From positions 32,004-96,003 of the forward strand of contig DATMIW010000074.1 in assembly GCA_035554115.1 (NCBI GenBank): 64,000 bases of DNA. The letters run 5' to 3'. Below are positions 31,588-39,809 of this stretch, in pieces (position 1 is the first letter of the stretch; every line of letters begins with the position of its first letter). Source of the stretch: CAXTSE01 sp035554115. GTDB taxonomy: Bacteria > Actinomycetota > Actinomycetes > Actinomycetales > Microbacteriaceae. The notes beneath the pieces were generated by a model that searched no databases, had not been told where the DNA came from, and saw nothing but the letters and a program-made list of their open reading frames with translations. Both the position numbers and the translations under genes were made by a program.

Positions 31588-32457
31588 ATGGCATCATCGT
31601 GGTCGCTCGGTTCGGCCCTGCGCGGCATGTTCACGCGTTCGACAATCGACGAAACGACCTGGGTTGACCTCGAAGACGCCCTGCTAAGCGCCGACTTCGG
31701 CCCTGGCCTCACCGAGTCGTTGCTGGAAGAGCTCCGCGCCAAGGTGACCAAGTACCGCACGACCGACCCGGCTGACCTGCAGCGGATGCTGCGCGAAACA
31801 ATCGAGGAACGTCTCGCCCGCCTCGACCCCACCCTCACGCTGAGCAACCGTCCCGCTATTGTGCTGGTCGTCGGCGTGAACGGTGTCGGCAAGACCACCA
31901 CGATCGGCAAGTTTGCGCGGTTCTTGACCACGCGTGGTCGCACCGTTTTGGTCGGTGCGGCCGACACCTTCCGAGCGGCAGCCGTGGAGCAGTTGGCCAC
32001 GTGGGCGGAACGGGCTGGCGCACAGGTGCAACGTCCGCAACATGGGGGGCAGGACCCCGCATCCGTCGCCTTTCAGACGGTGGAGCGCGCCCAGCGAGAG
32101 GGCACCGACATCGTGTTGATCGACACCGCCGGCCGTCTGCAGACCAAGAGTGGGCTGATGGATGAGCTCGGCAAAGTGCGTCGCGTAGTCGAGAAGCTCG
32201 CACCGATTGCCGAGGTGCTGCTCGTGCTCGATGCGACGACGGGTCAGAACGGGCTGGCGCAGGCTGAGGCATTCATCGAGCATGCGGGCGTCACGGGTCT
32301 CGTGCTCACAAAACTCGACGGATCGGCAAAGGGCGGCTTCGTTCTCGCTGTGCAGGAGAAGACCGGCATCCCGATCAAGCTCGTGGGCCAGGGCGAGGGC
32401 ATCGGCGACCTCACCGGGTTCACCGCCCACGTCTTCGCGCAGCAGCTGGTGGGCTAG
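31588..32457 (+). CDS. ftsY: Signal recognition particle receptor FtsY
   Basis: SRP receptor GTPase that delivers ribosome-SRP complexes to the translocon. 289 residues, essentially the NG core: N domain helices 1-85, then G1 GVNGVGKTTTIGK, DTFRAAAVEQL, G3 DTAGRLQTK, TKLDGSAKGG, and the closing GQGEGIGDL. It lacks the long acidic N-terminal A domain of E. coli FtsY; short forms are common in actinomycetes and may bind membrane by an amphipathic helix (first 14 residues). TAGGCT lies six bases before the ATG. It sits in the smc-ftsY-ffh neighbourhood. Confidence 0.96.
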   Translation: MASSWSLGSALRGMFTRSTIDETTWVDLEDALLSADFGPGLTESLLEELRAKVTKYRTTDPADLQRMLRETIEERLARLDPTLTLSNRPAIVLVVGVNGVGKTTTIGKFARFLTTRGRTVLVGAADTFRAAAVEQLATWAERAGAQVQRPQHGGQDPASVAFQTVERAQREGTDIVLIDTAGRLQTKSGLMDELGKVRRVVEKLAPIAEVLLVLDATTGQNGLAQAEAFIEHAGVTGLVLTKLDGSAKGGFVLAVQEKTGIPIKLVGQGEGIGDLTGFTAHVFAQQLVG

Positions 32458-32472
32458 CGGCGATTCGGGGCA

Positions 32473-33441
32473 CTACTTCATCGGCCGCGGGTGGCCTGCG
32501 AAGAACCCGGCAATCGTCGAGGTCGCGTCCAGCAGCGTCGACGGTGGGACTCCGCCCAGGTTGTCGCGCAGCTCCGATGATTTGGCTCCCGGCCACTGAT
32601 GCCCGGCGTCAGCAATAGTGATTGACTCGACGGTCGTGAACCTCGTGCACTCAGCAACCGGGTATGTATCCTGCACCCGAGGATCGCCCGCTGCAGTTGT
32701 CACAACGCGCCCGCACCCGTCGATTCCGCGCCAGAAGGCGAGCACGTCGTCAACCGGCGGGCCATCGATAGTTTCAGCCCCTGTTCCGACCGAACCGTCG
32801 TAGGGCACCGAGGTGTCCTGCAAACCGTGAATATGCAGCACGGAAATCGGAGACGGATTGTCGCAGGGCACGAGCATCGTTGCGGCCACAGGAGCGATAG
32901 CGGCGAAGGTGTCGGTCTCGCACGCCAGACGGTAGGCCATGATGCCGCCGTTCGATATGCCCGTCGCAAAGATGCGGTTCTCGGCGATGTCGAGGCCCGC
33001 CGAGATCTCGGAGACCATGGCCTCGATGAAGCCCACGTCATCCACTTTGTTGCGTGCCGATTTTCCGCAGCATTCGCCGGCGTTCCAGGCGCGGCCTAGG
33101 CCGTCGGGATAGGCGACGATGAACCCGCCCTCGTCGGCTGCCGCATCCCAGTTGTAGCTCTTCTCCGCCTGGAGCGCCGACCCGAATCCGCCGTGCATCA
33201 TGACCACAAGTTCATGGGAGGTCGACGGGAGCCCCTCAGGTACGTGGATCAGGTAGGTGCGCTCCGCACCGTCAAACGACATGCGGTGGGATGAGGTGCC
33301 GGTGGGATAAACCGGTGCTGTCGCGCTCGGTGCAGGAGCCGGGCCGGTGGCCAGGCCGCACGCGCTCAGGAGCAGCGCGATCACGGTGACGTTGAGCAAG
33401 GTGGTAACGAGCCGTGCACGATGGGATCGGGATGTGACCAT
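32473..33441 (-). CDS. LpqC-like secreted esterase / PHB-depolymerase-type hydrolase
   Basis: A 322-residue alpha/beta hydrolase with a lipoprotein signal: basic N-terminus, hydrophobic core and LLSAC lipobox (Cys28). The catalytic set is recognisable: oxyanion-region MMHGGFG, nucleophile in ATGISNGGIMAYR, Asp in HIHGLQDTSVPYDGS, and His in AGHQWPG. The family (COG3509, LpqC/feruloyl-esterase-like) hydrolyses polyhydroxyalkanoate oligomers or aryl esters; substrate not predictable. Four or more Cys residues suggest disulfides. It converges on ftsY and has no operon partner. Confidence 0.88.
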   Translation of the reverse strand: MVTSRSHRARLVTTLLNVTVIALLLSACGLATGPAPAPSATAPVYPTGTSSHRMSFDGAERTYLIHVPEGLPSTSHELVVMMHGGFGSALQAEKSYNWDAAADEGGFIVAYPDGLGRAWNAGECCGKSARNKVDDVGFIEAMVSEISAGLDIAENRIFATGISNGGIMAYRLACETDTFAAIAPVAATMLVPCDNPSPISVLHIHGLQDTSVPYDGSVGTGAETIDGPPVDDVLAFWRGIDGCGRVVTTAAGDPRVQDTYPVAECTRFTTVESITIADAGHQWPGAKSSELRDNLGGVPPSTLLDATSTIAGFFAGHPRPMK

Positions 33442-33555
33442 TTGTCCATCTTGACCTAGACCACCTGAGCGCCGGGTTAGCTACACGCTGGGTTGCTGCC
33501 GGAGGCTGCACGCGGTTAGCCGCGTGTCGGCGCCCTCGGTTAAGCTGTTCCCGCT

Positions 33556-35127
33556 ATGGCAACCTTCGGAAACCTCTCGGATCGCCTCACCGCGACCTTC
33601 CGCAACCTCCGCACCAAGGGCAAGCTCACCCCCGCCGATATCGACGGCACGGTGCGCGAGATTCGTCGTGCCCTGCTCGACGCCGACGTCGCGCTCGAGG
33701 TCGTCAAAGACTTCACCGGCAAAGTGCGCGAGCGGGCCCTCGGAGACGAGGTCAACGCGGCGCTGAACCCGGCGCAGCAGGTCGTGCAGATCGTCAACGA
33801 CGAGTTGATCGCGATCCTCGGTGGCGAGCAGCGCCGCCTCGAATTCGCCAAGAAGCCGCCGACGGTCATCATGCTCGCGGGCCTCCAGGGTGCCGGTAAA
33901 ACGACCCTCGCGGGCAAGCTCGCCACCTGGCTGCGCAAAGAGGGCCACACCCCGATGCTCATCGCCGCCGACCTTCAGCGGCCCAACGCTGTCACACAGC
34001 TGCAGGTCGTCGGCAAGCAGGCCGGCGTTCCCGTCTGGGCACCCGAACCGGGGAATGGCGTCGGGGATCCGGTCAAGGTCGCGAAGGCGGGCGTCAAAGA
34101 GGCCGAGCGCACCCAGCACGACACCGTCATCGTCGACACGGCAGGCCGCCTCGGCATCGACGCCGAGCTCATGAAGCAGGCGTCCGCGATCCGCAAGGCT
34201 GTCGACCCCGACGAGGTGCTGTTCGTCATCGACGCGATGATCGGTCAAGACGCCGTCACGACTGCCCGTGCCTTCCAGGAAGGCGTTGACTTCACCGGTG
34301 TTGTCCTGACGAAGCTCGACGGCGACGCCCGTGGTGGTGCCGCGCTCTCGATCGCGTCGATCACCGGGCGCCCGATCATGTTCGCCTCGACGGGTGAGGG
34401 CCTGGACGACTTCGAACCGTTCCATCCGGATCGCATGGCCAGCCGCATCCTGGATTTGGGCGACATCCTCACCCTCATCGAGCAGGCGCAGGCCGCCTTC
34501 GACGAGGACGAAGCGCGCGCCACGGCCGAGAAGTTCGCGACCGACACCTTCACCCTGGACGACTTCTTGAAGCAGATGCAGCAGCTCAAGAACATGGGCT
34601 CGCTCAAGGGGATGCTCGGCATGTTGCCGGGCGCGCGTGGCATGAAAGAGCAGCTCGAGAATTTCGACGAGGGCGAGATCACGCGCACCGAGGCGATCAT
34701 TCAGTCGATGACGCTGCAGGAGCGCACGACACCGAAACTGCTCAATGGGTCACGTCGACTCCGCATCGCACGCGGCTCGGGCACCACCGTGACCGAGGTC
34801 AACCAGCTCGTGCAGCGCTTCGAGCAGGCCGCCAAGATGATGAAGACCATGGCGCGCGGTGGCATGCCGCAGATTCCCGGAGTGGGACCGATCCCCGGCG
34901 CCATCGGTGGCGGATCCAAGCGCGGCAAACAGCAGCAGAAGAAGGGCTCCAAGTCGGGGAATCCGGCGAAGCGTGCCGCCGAGAATGCGGCGCTCGCGGC
35001 AGGCGCGGCGGCTCGCCCGGCTGCCGCGGGATCCATCTTCGGCAAGGGTGCGAAGGGTGCCGCGGGCCCAGATGGCGGCCCGAGCCCCGATGAACTGGCG
35101 GCCCTGCAGAAGATGCTTGGTCGCTAG
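33556..35127 (+). CDS. ffh: Signal recognition particle protein Ffh
   Basis: SRP54-type GTPase, 523 residues, binding 4.5S RNA and signal sequences. N domain 1-90; G domain with GLQGAGKTTLAGKLA, DLQRPNAVTQL, DTAGRLGID, TKLDGDARGG; M domain from about 300, Met-rich with QMQQLKNMGSLKGMLGMLPG and the RNA-binding RRLRIARGSGTTVTEVNQLV. The last 70 residues are a Lys/Ala/Gly-rich disordered tail that is longer than in E. coli. TAAGCT nine bases before the ATG fits a leaderless or near-leaderless start. Monocistronic in this window. Confidence 0.97.
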   Translation: MATFGNLSDRLTATFRNLRTKGKLTPADIDGTVREIRRALLDADVALEVVKDFTGKVRERALGDEVNAALNPAQQVVQIVNDELIAILGGEQRRLEFAKKPPTVIMLAGLQGAGKTTLAGKLATWLRKEGHTPMLIAADLQRPNAVTQLQVVGKQAGVPVWAPEPGNGVGDPVKVAKAGVKEAERTQHDTVIVDTAGRLGIDAELMKQASAIRKAVDPDEVLFVIDAMIGQDAVTTARAFQEGVDFTGVVLTKLDGDARGGAALSIASITGRPIMFASTGEGLDDFEPFHPDRMASRILDLGDILTLIEQAQAAFDEDEARATAEKFATDTFTLDDFLKQMQQLKNMGSLKGMLGMLPGARGMKEQLENFDEGEITRTEAIIQSMTLQERTTPKLLNGSRRLRIARGSGTTVTEVNQLVQRFEQAAKMMKTMARGGMPQIPGVGPIPGAIGGGSKRGKQQQKKGSKSGNPAKRAAENAALAAGAAARPAAAGSIFGKGAKGAAGPDGGPSPDELAALQKMLGR

Positions 35128-35151
35128 GGAACGTTCTGCCCTTTCGCGCCG

Positions 35152-35169
35152 CGCCGAGAATTCTTGGCG
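35152..35169. repeat. Near-perfect palindrome after ffh
   Basis: CGCCGAGAA at 35152-35160 and TTCTTGGCG at 35161-35169 form an inverted repeat with one mismatch, 25 bases after the ffh stop. There is no U-run. It could be the ffh transcript end or an operator belonging to the repeats that follow. Confidence 0.45.
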
Positions 35170-35215
35170 TACATACGTAATGTCTGTTGACGTACATACG
35201 TAATGTGAATAACGT
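35164..35215 (+). promoter_or_regulatory. Promoter with duplicated operator-like sites for the O-demethylase gene
   Basis: Two copies of a 20-base element, TTGGCGTACATACGTAATGT (35164-35183) and TTGACGTACATACGTAATGT (35187-35206), differ by one base and start 23 bases apart. Each contains the palindrome ACAT-ACGTA-ATGT. The second copy supplies a -35 box TTGACG (35187-35192) that stands 17 bases from a -10 box TAACGT (35210-35215). A repressor bound at both copies would block this promoter. Confidence 0.65.
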
Positions 35216-35259
35216 CGGGGATGCTCGGTCAGCGTTGATCGAGCTCGAAGGAGCCGCAC

Positions 35260-36669
35260 GTGTCGACAGATCCCGTCACCCCTGAGCGTCCCGGAAGCCT
35301 GCAGTCGGTTCTCGACCAGGCCGCCAACCCGATCCGTGCGATGCGCGAGATTGCCGAGGTTCCGCCGAGGCCGCCGACCCGTCTCGTGCCGGAATACACC
35401 GACTGGCGCAGCGAGCAGCAGGCATGGGGTCAGTCCGTCACACTTCTGCATCTTGAAGAGCACATGTCCAATGTGTTCGTCGATGGCCCCGGTGCGCTCG
35501 CGGCCCTCAACCGCATTGCGATCAACAAGTTCGGCAACTTCCCTTCGATGTCGGCGAAGCAGTTCATCGCCGTCAACGAGGACGGCTTCATGATCGGCGA
35601 CGGCATCCTGAATCGACTGTCGGAGGAGAACTTCATCCTGGTCGCCGACCCGGCAGTCACGAAGTGGGTTGAGTACCACCTGGAACAGGCTCCCGGCGAC
35701 TTCACGGTGAGCGTCGACGACCCGTACCACTGGTACTTCCCGCTGCGCACTGACGACCCGAAGCTGTACCGCTACCAGGTCCAGGGCCCGGACGCCCTCA
35801 AACTGCTCGAGAAGGTCATCGGCTCGCCGGTGCCCGAAACCAAGTTCTTCCACCTCACCGAGTTCGACATTGCCGGCCACCACGTGCGTGCGGTCCGGCA
35901 CGGGATGGCGGGGCAGCCCGGTCTGGAACTGTTCGGCCCCTACGAAGACCATATGGATGTCCTCAGCGCGATCATCGACGCGGGGAAAGAATTCGGCCTG
36001 CGGCAGATCGGATCGATCGCCTACTTCTTGACCAACGTCGAATCGGGCTGGTTCATCATTCTGGTCCCGGCGATTTTCGGCGAGGCGCAGCGTGGATACC
36101 GCGAATGGCTGCCCGCGAAGTTCATCGACTCGCTGGCCGTCACCGGCAGCTTCGACTCGGAGAACATCGAGGACTACTACCTCACCCCGTTCGATGCCGG
36201 GTACGGCGGTTTCATCGACTTCGAGAAGGACTTCATCGGCAAAGACGCGCTCGTCAAGCTGCGCGACTCCGGACGCCCGCTCAAGCACAAAATCAGTCTC
36301 ATTTGGGATGACGAAGATCTCGCCAATCTGCAAGGTGACCTGGTTCGCCCCGAGAAGGGGCTTCCGCCGCAATTCCGCGAACTGCATGACACCGAATACT
36401 CGTACCTCGGATTCGACGCGATCACCGACGGGGACACCACCGTCGGCTATGTCACGCAGACGGCGTACCTGCCGTCGGAGCGCCGCTTCGTCTCGATCGG
36501 CGTGGTCGACGAGAAGTTCGCCGAACCGGGCACCGAGCTGACGCTGATCTGGGGCGATAGCCTCAAGATTCCACGTCGGACAGTCGAGCCCCACCGCCAG
36601 GTGCCGGTGCGTGTGACTGTCGCGCCGATCCCGTTCTCGTCCTATGCGCGGGAGCAGTATCGGAAGTAG
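35260..36669 (+). CDS. GcvT-fold folate-dependent O-demethylase-like protein (LigM/DesA type)
   Basis: A 469-residue aminomethyltransferase-fold protein, the length of the LigM/DesA aryl O-demethylases that pass methyl groups from vanillate, 3-O-methylgallate or syringate to tetrahydrofolate. Features: LLHLEEHMSNVFVDGPGALAALNRIAINKFGNF near the N-terminus, GDGILNRLSEENFILV, KLYRYQVQGPDALKLLEKV, and GFIDFEKDFIGKDAL in the C-terminal barrel, as in GcvT-type proteins. Glycine-cleavage genes are absent nearby, which argues against gcvT itself. GTG 35260 follows AAGGAG. It sits alone between ffh and rpsP with its own promoter and duplicated operator-like repeats. The substrate is inferred only by family. 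Confidence 0.8.
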   Translation: MSTDPVTPERPGSLQSVLDQAANPIRAMREIAEVPPRPPTRLVPEYTDWRSEQQAWGQSVTLLHLEEHMSNVFVDGPGALAALNRIAINKFGNFPSMSAKQFIAVNEDGFMIGDGILNRLSEENFILVADPAVTKWVEYHLEQAPGDFTVSVDDPYHWYFPLRTDDPKLYRYQVQGPDALKLLEKVIGSPVPETKFFHLTEFDIAGHHVRAVRHGMAGQPGLELFGPYEDHMDVLSAIIDAGKEFGLRQIGSIAYFLTNVESGWFIILVPAIFGEAQRGYREWLPAKFIDSLAVTGSFDSENIEDYYLTPFDAGYGGFIDFEKDFIGKDALVKLRDSGRPLKHKISLIWDDEDLANLQGDLVRPEKGLPPQFRELHDTEYSYLGFDAITDGDTTVGYVTQTAYLPSERRFVSIGVVDEKFAEPGTELTLIWGDSLKIPRRTVEPHRQVPVRVTVAPIPFSSYAREQYRK

Positions 36670-36713
36670 CGGTTTCTCCGGATGTCAGCCCGGTATCCGC
36701 ATCGCCGCTTTTT

Positions 36714-36729
36714 CTGGCAGAATAGCCAG
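36714..36729 (+). promoter_or_regulatory. rpsP upstream palindrome / promoter-like element
   Basis: CTGGCAGAATAGCCAG is a palindrome (CTGGC/GCCAG) lying about 120 bases before rpsP. The core TGGCAGAAT recurs before rplS at 49689-49697, so it may mark a shared ribosomal-protein promoter -10 region. The leader between it and rpsP holds no other gene. Confidence 0.4.
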
Positions 36730-36850
36730 TCGAGCCATTCGCAGCCCGACCCTCTATCCGGCGCGAGTGACTTCCTTAGAGCTTTCGTGCCGAGTGTGCC
36801 CCCACGCTCACGGCTAGCGGTTCGCCACCCAAATATGTAATCGGAGAATT

Positions 36851-37405
36851 GTGGCTGTCAAAATTCGTTTGAAGCGTCTCGGAAAGATCCGCGCGCCCTA
36901 CTACCGCATCGTCGTTGCCGACTCGCGCACCAAGCGCGATGGTCGTGTCATCGAAGAGATCGGTAAGTACCACCCCACCGAAGAGCCCTCGTTCATCGAG
37001 GTCAACTCCGAGCGTGCCCAGTACTGGCTCAGCGTCGGTGCTCAGCCGACCGAACAGGTTGCCGCGCTGCTGAAGCTTTCGGGCGACTGGGGCATTTTCA
37101 AGGGCGAGAAGGGTGCGAAGAGCACCATCCGCACCAAAGAGGCGCCTGTTGCATTCGTCGCTGACGAGAAGAAGAAGCCTGTGCTGAAGCCGAAGGCCGA
37201 GAAGCCCGCGCCGAAGGCGGAAGAGGCTCCGGTCGAGGAGGCGCCTGTCGAGACCCCTGCCGCTGAGGAAGCGGCGTCGGTCGAGCCCGTCGCGACCCCT
37301 GCGGACAAGGCCCCGGCCGAAGACGCTGCTGCTGAGGCTCCTGCCGAAGAAACTCCCGCTGCGGATGCCGACGAGGCCCCCGCAGCCGAAGCCGACAAGG
37401 CGTAA
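36851..37405 (+). CDS. rpsP: 30S ribosomal protein bS16
   Basis: Small-subunit ribosomal protein. Residues 1-85 are canonical: VKIRLKRLGKIRAPYYRIVVADSRTKRDGRVIEEIGKYHP, then RAQYWLSVGAQPTEQV. The other 100 residues form an Ala/Glu/Pro-rich acidic tail, as in many actinomycetes; part of it (SVEPVATP) is coded by a degenerate palindromic repeat at 37279-37297. GTG 36851 after a GGAGAA site. It leads the rpsP-khpA-rimM operon, two bases before khpA. Confidence 0.97.
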   Translation: MAVKIRLKRLGKIRAPYYRIVVADSRTKRDGRVIEEIGKYHPTEEPSFIEVNSERAQYWLSVGAQPTEQVAALLKLSGDWGIFKGEKGAKSTIRTKEAPVAFVADEKKKPVLKPKAEKPAPKAEEAPVEEAPVETPAAEEAASVEPVATPADKAPAEDAAAEAPAEETPAADADEAPAAEADKA

Positions 37406-37407
37406 AT

Positions 37408-37647
37408 ATGCTCGCATCCGCTCTCGAACACCTGGTCAAGGGGATCGTCGATCACCCGGACGATGTTCAGGTGGATTCGAACAGCTCACCGCGTGGTGAG
37501 GTCCTCGAGGTGCGCGTGCACCCCGAGGACCTCGGCCGCGTGATCGGCCGTTCCGGCCGCACCGCAAAAGCTCTCCGCACGCTCGTCACGGCTTTGGCCG
37601 ACGGTGCGCGCGTGCGTGTCGACGTCGTCGACACCGACGAGGCGTGA
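37408..37647 (+). CDS. khpA: KH-domain RNA-binding protein KhpA
   Basis: A 79-residue single-KH protein with the GxxG RNA-binding loop in VIGRSGRTAKALRTL and an upstream LEVRVHPEDLG strand. KhpA (YlqC/DUF469 type) partners with KhpB/EloR in Gram-positive bacteria to control cell elongation and RNA metabolism. Between rpsP and rimM, the standard place. It begins two bases after the rpsP stop, and its stop overlaps the rimM GTG by four bases, so translation is coupled. Confidence 0.93.
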   Translation: MLASALEHLVKGIVDHPDDVQVDSNSSPRGEVLEVRVHPEDLGRVIGRSGRTAKALRTLVTALADGARVRVDVVDTDEA

Positions 37648-38267
37648 CCGAGCACAAGGCTCCGCGCGCCGGCACGTCAGCCCCCAAGCCAAGCTCTGCG
37701 CAGGTGCGGGTTGGACGTCTTACCAAGGCGCACGGTCTCAAAGGTGCGCTGAAGGTCGAGCTCTATACCGACGACCCCGAGCGCCGCTTTCGCCCCGGAG
37801 CTGTTTTCACGCTCCAGGTTCCGACCTCGTCACCGTGGCACGGCAAGACTCTCGAGCTTGCCGAGCTGAAGTTTTACAACAGCCACCCGGTCGCGTTCTT
37901 CCGGGGTGTGGATGACCGCACGGCCGCCGAAGTGCTGGTCAAGGCCATCCTGTGGGTCGATCAAGACCCGACGGAGCTGCCGGACGAACCCGACGCCTGG
38001 TACGACTACCAGCTGGTCGGTCTGCGTGTTCTGCGCGACGGCGTCGAGGTGGGTCAGGTCGCTCGCGTGGATCACTTCCCCGCGCAAGACCTTCTCGTCG
38101 TCGCGACACCCACGCGCGGCGAGGTGCTCGTCCCCTTCGTTGCGGCCATCGTGCCCGCTGTCGATATCACCGCCGGTACGGTCACGGTCACCCCGCCGAT
38201 CGGTCTCTTCGAGGACCTGCCCGACGAGCCGGAGGATCCGGCTGCAGGCTCCGCGCCCACTGACTGA
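37644..38267 (+). CDS. rimM: 16S rRNA processing protein RimM
   Basis: Assembly factor for the 30S head that binds uS19. 207 residues: N-terminal VRVGRLTKAHGLKGALKVELYTDDPE, a linker, and a C-terminal PRC-barrel containing YDYQLVGLRV, VGQVARVDHFPAQDLLVV and EVLVPFVAAIVPAVD. A 19-residue disordered N-terminus and an acidic tail are variable. GTG 37644 overlaps the khpA stop. It ends 35 bases before trmD, which has its own TANNNT box. Confidence 0.96.
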   Translation: MTEHKAPRAGTSAPKPSSAQVRVGRLTKAHGLKGALKVELYTDDPERRFRPGAVFTLQVPTSSPWHGKTLELAELKFYNSHPVAFFRGVDDRTAAEVLVKAILWVDQDPTELPDEPDAWYDYQLVGLRVLRDGVEVGQVARVDHFPAQDLLVVATPTRGEVLVPFVAAIVPAVDITAGTVTVTPPIGLFEDLPDEPEDPAAGSAPTD

Positions 38268-38302
38268 CGGGCACGGGCAGGGGCCGCCGGTACGCTGAAC
38301 CC

Positions 38303-39013
38303 GTGCGCATCGACATCGTCACGATCTTCCCGGAGTTCTTCTCCGTGCTCGACGTGTCCCTGCTCGGCAAGGCCCGCAAAGATGCGGTTCTCGACATCCG
38401 CATCCACGATCTGCGCGACTTCACGCACGATCGGCACCGCACCGTCGATGACACCCCCTCCGGCGGTGGAGCAGGCATGGTGATGAAGCCGGAGCCCTGG
38501 GGAGAGGCACTCGACGCCATCCTGGGTGCGCCGGATCACGCTGCGGCCCCCAACCCGGCGGCCACGATCATCTTCCCTACCCCCGCCGGTGAGCTCTTCA
38601 GTCAGCCGCGCGCCCGCGACCTCAGCGCCCGCGAGCACCTCGTGTTTTGCTGCGGCCGCTATGAGGGCATTGACCAGCGCGTCATCGACTATGCCCGCAC
38701 GCGGGGCGAGGTGCTCGAGTTGAGCCTCGGCGACTACGTGTTGAACGGCGGTGAGGTCGCCGTGATGGCGATGATCGAGGCTGCCGGCCGTCTTATCCCC
38801 GGTGTCGTCGGCAACCCCGAGAGCCTGGTTGAAGAGAGCCACGAAGACGGCCTACTCGAATACCCGAGCTACACGAAGCCCGCCATCTGGCGCGACCGCG
38901 AGACGCCGCCGGTGCTGCTCAGCGGCAACCACGGAGCGATCGCCGCATGGCGCCGCGAGCAACAGCTGGAGCGCACCCGGCGCGTGCGGCCCGAGTTACT
39001 CCCCGGCGAATAG
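38303..39013 (+). CDS. trmD: tRNA (guanine37-N1)-methyltransferase
   Basis: SPOUT-class methyltransferase that makes m1G37 in tRNAs to prevent frameshifting; 236 residues. Starts MRIDIVTIFPEFF; DDTPSGGGAGMVMKPEP, FCCGRYEGIDQRV and LGDYVLNGGEVAVMAMIEA form the deep trefoil knot and SAM site. GTG 38303 lies six bases after TACGCT, so it may also be transcribed as a leaderless message in addition to read-through from rimM. It ends just before the convergent map gene. Confidence 0.97.
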   Translation: MRIDIVTIFPEFFSVLDVSLLGKARKDAVLDIRIHDLRDFTHDRHRTVDDTPSGGGAGMVMKPEPWGEALDAILGAPDHAAAPNPAATIIFPTPAGELFSQPRARDLSAREHLVFCCGRYEGIDQRVIDYARTRGEVLELSLGDYVLNGGEVAVMAMIEAAGRLIPGVVGNPESLVEESHEDGLLEYPSYTKPAIWRDRETPPVLLSGNHGAIAAWRREQQLERTRRVRPELLPGE

Positions 39014-39029
39014 TCTCGTCGGAGTCGGT

Positions 39030-39800
39030 CTAGCTCGACCGCGCTGTCAGGATGAGCGGCCCGTCGTCGGTGATGGCGACCGTGTGTTCGATGTGGGCCC
39101 CACGTGATCCGTCGACCGAGCGCAGGGTCCAGCCGTCGTCGTCGGTGTAAATCTCGTCGGTGGTCTGCAGGAACCACGGCTCAATGGCGAAAACGAGTCC
39201 AGCGCGCAGCGGGAGTCCGCGCTTGCGACGACCATCGTTGGCAATGTGGGGGTCGCCGTGCATTTCGCGCCCGACTCCGTGCCCGCCGAAGTCCAGGTTG
39301 ACGCTGAGTCCGGCCGCATGGGCGACATCACCGATTGCAGCGGAGATGTCGCCGATCTTGTTCCCGACGACTGTGGCCGCGATCCCGGCATCGAGAGCCC
39401 GCTGCGTGACCTCGATCAGTCGCGTGTCTTCGGGTCGTGGGGTGCCCACTGAGACCGTGATCGCCGAATCGCAGACCCAGCCGTCGACCTTGGCGGCGAA
39501 GTCGAGAGACAGCAGGTCGCCATCCTGAAGTACGTAGTCGTGGGGAAGGCCGTGCAGCACAGCATCATTGACCGAGGTGCAGATGACCTTGCCGAAAGGA
39601 GACCCGCCGAACGACGGGTGGTAGTCGATGTAGCAGCTCTCGGCTCCGCGTTCACGGATCATCTTGTGCACGAGAGCGTCGATCTCGAGAAGGTTGACGC
39701 CCACCGCTGCAAAGTCGCGCGTGGCCTCAAGCACACTCGCCACGAATGAGCCGGCGGCCCGCATCTGGTCAATTTCGGCGGGCGTGCGTATCTCGATCAT
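39030..39800 (-). CDS. map: Type I methionine aminopeptidase
   Basis: Removes N-terminal Met; 256 residues of the type I pita-bread fold. The metal ligands can be followed: LSLDFAAKVDGWVCDSAITV (two Asp), GGHGVGREMHGDP (His), FAIEPWFL (Glu) and the final HTVAITDDGP. An N-terminal SH3-binding-type extension is absent. It follows the siroheme synthase by only nine bases, so it might be co-transcribed with the sulfur operon, but map is usually constitutive and may have an internal promoter. Confidence 0.96.
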   Translation of the reverse strand: MIEIRTPAEIDQMRAAGSFVASVLEATRDFAAVGVNLLEIDALVHKMIRERGAESCYIDYHPSFGGSPFGKVICTSVNDAVLHGLPHDYVLQDGDLLSLDFAAKVDGWVCDSAITVSVGTPRPEDTRLIEVTQRALDAGIAATVVGNKIGDISAAIGDVAHAAGLSVNLDFGGHGVGREMHGDPHIANDGRRKRGLPLRAGLVFAIEPWFLQTTDEIYTDDDGWTLRSVDGSRGAHIEHTVAITDDGPLILTARSS

Positions 39801-39809
39801 CGAACGAGC

